DNA of 33,094 nucleotides from a virus. Of the stretch, positions 30,151 through 33,094 are shown one piece after another (within the stretch, counting starts at the first letter, position 1; the number at the start of each line of letters is the position of its first letter). Below the pieces are notes generated by a model, which did not search any database, was not told where the DNA came from, and was given only the letters and a program-made list of their open reading frames with translations. Both the position numbers and the translations under genes were made by a program. The stretch is from the IMG/VR virus record IMGVR_UViG_3300037502_004193, positions 1 through 33,094 of that record; one strand, given 5' to 3'.

Positions 30151-31223
30151 TGAGTTTTGTATATAGTATGAAGGATAGTTATAGACAAGCGGTAGAGGCA
30201 CAAACAGGAGGGAAGAACACTGTTATTTATGATGACAAGGGATACCCTTCTATTATGGTGGCTATTCCAATGTTCTACTTAGATGATGTGATTGATGGAG
30301 CACCTCATGAAGTCCATCCTGCTTTTAAAGTTAATGGAGAAATTAAGGATGTTATTTATATCTCTAAATATCAAAATGTAGTGCATGATGGTAGAGCTTA
30401 TTCACTGCCGATGCAAGACCCAAGAACATATGTTAACTTTGACCAAGCAAGGAATTATTGCAAAGATAAGGGGCAGGGATGGCATCTTATGACAAACGCT
30501 GAATGGGCTGCTATAGCTCTATGGTGCAAGAAAAATGGTTTTGAACCTCATGGAAATAATAACTATGGACAAGAAGTTACTGCTTCTTACGAGAAAGGTG
30601 TAGCAACTTACAAATATGATGACCCTCAAGTGATTGGGAGAGTAGCTACAGGTTCAGGACCCGTTACTTGGGCACACGATGGAACTTTGGCAGGAATCTA
30701 TGATTTGAACGGTAATGTTTGGGAGTGGGTAGATGGACTAAGATTGATTAATGGTAAGATTTGGGTTTTTGACGATAATGACTTTATGACTGATAATGTT
30801 GCTGGTGATACTACTAACTGGTTTGATACAGGGACATATATTGATAATACTACTGCTGGGGATAGTATTGAAGATAGTCATAATGTAGGCGGGGAATTAA
30901 TCTTTAGTGATACACGAGATAACCCTATGTATGATAGTGATGTCAATGAACATTATGGGTATAGTGACACTTTGTTTGAGAGTTTAAGTAAAGATGCTGA
31001 TTTTACAGTGCCTGACTTGCTTAAACATTTAGCAATTTATCCCGCAGGAACAGGTTATTTAGGCGACAATATGTGGGCTAGGAACTATGGAGAAAGGGCT
31101 GCCATTCGTGGCGGGCACTGGTACCACGGTTCTAAGGCGGGTCTCTTTGCCTTGCACTTGCGCGCTCACCGTTCTAACTCGAGCAGCAGTATTGGCTTCC
31201 GCTCTGCTTATATTCCTTTATAA
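30150..31223 (+). CDS. DGR target: variable C-type-lectin/FGE-fold receptor-binding protein
   Basis: The diversified tail-tip protein, probably the receptor binder. The 357-residue product has a formylglycine-generating-enzyme-like C-type-lectin fold, with FDQARNYCKDKGQGWHLMTN, GIYDLNGNVWEWVDGL (about 182-197) and the terminal IRGGHWYHGSKAG ... IGFRSAY. The last 112 bp of interest (31097-31208) are the variable repeat. Eight residues differ from the template-encoded Asn: H323, Y325, H326, H336, R338, A339, S345 and S346. N343 is unchanged although its codon is also AAC. Its enzyme ancestry is only structural, and no sulfatase-activating role is implied. Confidence 0.93.
   Translation: MSFVYSMKDSYRQAVEAQTGGKNTVIYDDKGYPSIMVAIPMFYLDDVIDGAPHEVHPAFKVNGEIKDVIYISKYQNVVHDGRAYSLPMQDPRTYVNFDQARNYCKDKGQGWHLMTNAEWAAIALWCKKNGFEPHGNNNYGQEVTASYEKGVATYKYDDPQVIGRVATGSGPVTWAHDGTLAGIYDLNGNVWEWVDGLRLINGKIWVFDDNDFMTDNVAGDTTNWFDTGTYIDNTTAGDSIEDSHNVGGELIFSDTRDNPMYDSDVNEHYGYSDTLFESLSKDADFTVPDLLKHLAIYPAGTGYLGDNMWARNYGERAAIRGGHWYHGSKAGLFALHLRAHRSNSSSSIGFRSAYIPL
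31097..31208 (+). repeat. DGR variable repeat (VR)
   Basis: 112 bp, colinear with TR at a constant offset of 597. Ten differences lie at 31116, 31122, 31125, 31155, 31161, 31162, 31164, 31165, 31183 and 31186, and every one corresponds to A in TR. The 3' 22 bp (31187-31208) are identical to TR and would act as the initiation-of-homology end. Confidence 0.97.
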
Positions 31224-31251
31224 TCTGTAATCTGAACACTAAAAATCTGAT

Positions 31252-31274
31252 AGGGTGGGCGATAGCCCATCCCT
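31252..31274 (+). other. Hairpin/cruciform downstream of VR
   Basis: AGGG (31252-31255) and TGGGC (31256-31260) pair with CCCT (31271-31274) and GCCCA (31265-31269), with loop GATA and one bulged T at 31270. Nine GC-rich pairs lie 43 bp after the VR end. No T-run follows, so it is not a classic terminator. In the Bordetella phage DGR a stem with a four-base loop just after VR is needed for target recognition. Confidence 0.7.
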
Positions 31275-31316
31275 AAACTTTCATAACATAATCTATAATA
31301 CAAGAGGTGGTAACAG

Positions 31317-31652
31317 TTGGACAATCTTATAGTGTATCAGAAGACCTATGATATGGTTCAGTATGGCTATCAAGCTATTAAACAGTTTCCAAGGTCAGAG
31401 AAATATACTTTTGCGGCTGAAATTAAGAGTACAATGATTAGAATATTAAAATTGATTATAAGGACTAATAAAAAGTATTATAAAAAGACCACTATGAAAG
31501 ATTTAGATATTGAATTAGAATTATTAAAAACTTATATAAGGTTGGCAAGAGACCTTAATTTCTTGCCTTTTAAAAAGTATGAAATTTGGTCGAAACAACT
31601 GCATGAAATAGGCAGATTAATTGGCGGTTGGATGAAAAGTGTTCAAAAATAA
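31317..31652 (+). CDS. avd: DGR accessory variability determinant (Avd)
   Basis: A 111-residue, strongly helical basic protein of the bAvd/four-helix-bundle (S23-like) type. Avd forms a pentamer that binds the reverse transcriptase and the template RNA and is needed for mutagenic cDNA synthesis. Signature stretches are YQKTYDMVQYGYQAIKQFPR, EKYTFAAEIKSTMIRILKL and ARDLNFLPFKKYEIWSKQLHEIGRLIGGWMKS (split at KKY). It starts at TTG 31317 with AGAGGTGG as ribosome site. It lies between VR and TR, as in Bordetella phage BPP-1. Confidence 0.93.
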   Translation: MDNLIVYQKTYDMVQYGYQAIKQFPRSEKYTFAAEIKSTMIRILKLIIRTNKKYYKKTTMKDLDIELELLKTYIRLARDLNFLPFKKYEIWSKQLHEIGRLIGGWMKSVQK

Positions 31653-31693
31653 AATATAAATACATAATGATTTTTTGGGGAGAAAGCCATTGC

Positions 31694-31805
31694 GGCTGCC
31701 ATTCGTGGCGGGAACTGGAACAACGGTTCTAAGGCGGGTCTCTTTGCCTTGAACTTGAACAATCACCGTTCTAACTCGAACAACAGTATTGGCTTCCGCT
31801 CTGCT
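31694..31805 (+). repeat. DGR template repeat (TR)
   Basis: 112 bp noncoding template with 24 A residues, 18 of them in nine AAC/AAT codons. It matches VR at 102 positions, and all ten mismatches are at A. Lying between avd and the reverse transcriptase gene on the same strand, it would be transcribed into the RNA copied with errors at A. GGAGAAAG also precedes both repeats (31089-31096 and 31679-31686), with a 7-base insertion in the TR copy. Confidence 0.97.
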
Positions 31806-31999
31806 CTAGTTCAAACATTGGTCAGAAGTTAGCAACCTATGGGGTTGCTATCCAGTACCACAAGGAATAAAGGGGCTTTCTTCCCTGCTGAGATACCCAA
31901 AGGTCAATCCAGCAAAAAATATTAATTGTCAGGAAAGTAGCTAGTAGGATTATCTCGAAAGCTGCTACGCCTGACCTTTAAAATCAACTATACTAAGGA
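31806..31999 (+). ncRNA. Structured spacer of the DGR template RNA
   Basis: The 194 bases between TR and the reverse transcriptase have no ORF but contain inverted repeats. AGCAACC 31831-31837 pairs with GGTTGCT 31843-31849. AAAGGTCA 31899-31906 pairs with TGACCTTT 31972-31979. GTCAGG 31928-31933 pairs with CCTGAC 31970-31975 and encloses GTAGC 31937-31941 with GCTAC 31964-31968. The second and third are alternatives. In studied DGRs this spacer is part of the template RNA and primes or positions cDNA synthesis. Confidence 0.65.
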
Positions 32000-33094
32000 G
32001 TGATACAAATTCCTAAGACAATAAAGAATTTATACCCTAAAATATATGATTTTGAAAATTTGTATCAAAGTTATAAAGAAGCACGAAAGTCAAAAAGGTT
32101 TACTGATGAAGTCTTGAAGTTCTCTGCTCAATTAGAGGATAATTTAATTCAAATTCAAAATGAATTAATTCATAAAAGTTATCAGCAAGGTAGATATCAA
32201 GAATTTTATGTTTATGAGCCTAAAAAGAGACTTATAATGGCGTTGCCATTCAAAGATAGAGTGGTTCAATGGGCAATTTATAGACAGATAATGCCTATAT
32301 TTGATAACCAATTTTATGAGTATTCATGTGCTTGTCGCAGAGGCAAGGGGACTCATTATGCAGTTCAAAAGTTACAATATTGGTTAAAAAAGATGGATAG
32401 AAACCCTGATAAAATATACTATTTAAAAGCTGATGTAGCTAAATATTTTTATAGGATTAACCATAAAAGGCTAATACAGATTATTAGTAGAAAGGTAGGG
32501 TGTAAGGACACTCTAGAGCTACTATGGAAGATAATAAAGAGCGAAGATGGTGCTTTTGGTGTTAATCTTGGAGACCATCAACTGTCTGGGAGAAGGATAA
32601 AAGGAATAGGAATACCTATAGGGAACTTAACGAGCCAATTATTCGCAAATATATATTTAGATTGGCTAGACAAATATATTAAACACACTTTAAAGGCTGA
32701 ATATTATATCCGTTATATGGATGACTTCATTATACTAGGAAGAGATAAAAAAGAACTTCACAAGCTAAGAGAAGAGATTGAAATTTTTCTAGAAGATTAT
32801 CTAGGGTTAGAATTGAATAATAAAACAGCAGTTAGACCAGTTAGCCTAGGTATAGACTTTTGTGGCTATGTGACTTGGGCTACACATAGGAAATTGAGGA
32901 AGTCCACTAAAAAGAAGATGAAGAGAAGGATTAAATACATGGTTAGGAAGGTCAAAGAGGGAGAAATAGGGCTAGATAAACTAGATGCTACAGTACAGTC
33001 CTATCTAGGTATATTGAGGCATTGCAACAGTCATAATTTAACCAATAGTATTATAGGAAAGAATATATTTGACATGATAAAAAATAAATATTAA
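32000..33094 (+). CDS. DGR reverse transcriptase
   Basis: The enzyme that copies TR RNA into mutated cDNA. Motifs in order are FVYEPKKRLIMALPFKDR-like (YVYEPKKRLIMALPFKDRVV, residues 70-89), the first catalytic Asp D145 in LKADVAKYFYRIN, IGIPIGNLTSQLFANIYLDW with the DGR-specific IGxxxSQ (207-213), YMDD at 239-242, and IDFCGYVTW. About 364 residues, near the usual 330-380. The in-frame GTG at 32000 overlaps the only ribosome site (AAGGAG 31995-32000). ATT 32009, eight bases after it, would give an N-terminus MPKTIKNLYPKIYDF typical of the family, so the real start may be this rare codon. The stop is the last base of the window. Confidence 0.95.
   Translation: MIQIPKTIKNLYPKIYDFENLYQSYKEARKSKRFTDEVLKFSAQLEDNLIQIQNELIHKSYQQGRYQEFYVYEPKKRLIMALPFKDRVVQWAIYRQIMPIFDNQFYEYSCACRRGKGTHYAVQKLQYWLKKMDRNPDKIYYLKADVAKYFYRINHKRLIQIISRKVGCKDTLELLWKIIKSEDGAFGVNLGDHQLSGRRIKGIGIPIGNLTSQLFANIYLDWLDKYIKHTLKAEYYIRYMDDFIILGRDKKELHKLREEIEIFLEDYLGLELNNKTAVRPVSLGIDFCGYVTWATHRKLRKSTKKKMKRRIKYMVRKVKEGEIGLDKLDATVQSYLGILRHCNSHNLTNSIIGKNIFDMIKNKY

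Noticed and set aside
31294-31299. TATAAT upstream of avd as a promoter for the DGR operon
   Set aside because: There is no -35-like sequence at 16-18 bases, and the start would fall inside the avd ribosome site.
1-33094. CRISPR arrays, tRNA or rRNA genes, insertion sequences, a second variable repeat
   Set aside because: No regularly spaced repeats with spacers, cloverleaf sequences, extra transposase genes or further copies of the TR-like sequence were seen on reading through the window.

Overview
The window is most of a Mu-like transposable prophage, or phage, of a low-GC Gram-positive host. Almost every gene lies on the + strand, in short-spaced or overlapping translational units with strong AGGAGG-type ribosome sites and many GTG and TTG starts. 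Base composition, codon use and ribosome sites fit Clostridia or Halanaerobiales-type Firmicutes; the genus is a guess. The gene order follows phage Mu closely: DDE transposase A, target-selection ATPase B, a run of small early genes, Gam, GemA, Mor, lysis genes, head genes in the order gp27-28-29-30-I/Z-T, neck genes gp35-36-G-37, contractile tail and baseplate genes, then a host-range module. The repressor, Ner and the left phage end lie before base 1, and no right end is visible.

Layout. 1-7307 is the early region: transposase, MuB ATPase, about ten small proteins (two or three zinc ribbons, one tiny membrane protein), Gam, GemA and Mor. Inside it are a strong candidate type II hammerhead ribozyme (5089-5152), in the leader of a small gene, and a 57-residue reverse-strand gene (5548-5721) bracketed by inverted repeats. 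An intrinsic terminator (7405-7445) sits directly before the endolysin. 7459-9084 carries an amidase endolysin, small membrane proteins and a holin. 9071-16353 is packaging and head, with a nested scaffold start inside the protease gene. 16556-18847 is the neck and connector region. 18871-29281 is the contractile tail and baseplate, including a canonical -1 frameshift site in the tail-chaperone gene and a reverse-strand membrane protein gene driven by a perfect consensus sigma-A promoter that overlaps the tape-measure start region.

29285-33094 is tail fibre plus a complete diversity-generating retroelement (DGR). It comprises a formylglycine-generating-enzyme/C-type-lectin-fold variable protein with a variable repeat (VR, 31097-31208), an Avd helper, an invariant template repeat (TR, 31694-31805) and a DGR reverse transcriptase with YMDD. 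VR and TR are 112 bp each and differ at 10 positions, every one an A in TR. The DGR occupies the right-hand place where Mu carries its invertible tail-fibre G segment, so host-range variation here is probably achieved by targeted mutagenic retrohoming rather than DNA inversion.

Together the genes form one programme: replicative transposition (A, B, Gam), a Mor switch to late transcription, lysis, headful packaging, contractile tail assembly, and a diversifying receptor-binding protein at the tail tip. The most novel-looking parts are the hammerhead in the early operon, the two reverse-strand cargo genes with their inverted repeats and promoter, and the structured RNA and hairpins around the DGR repeats.
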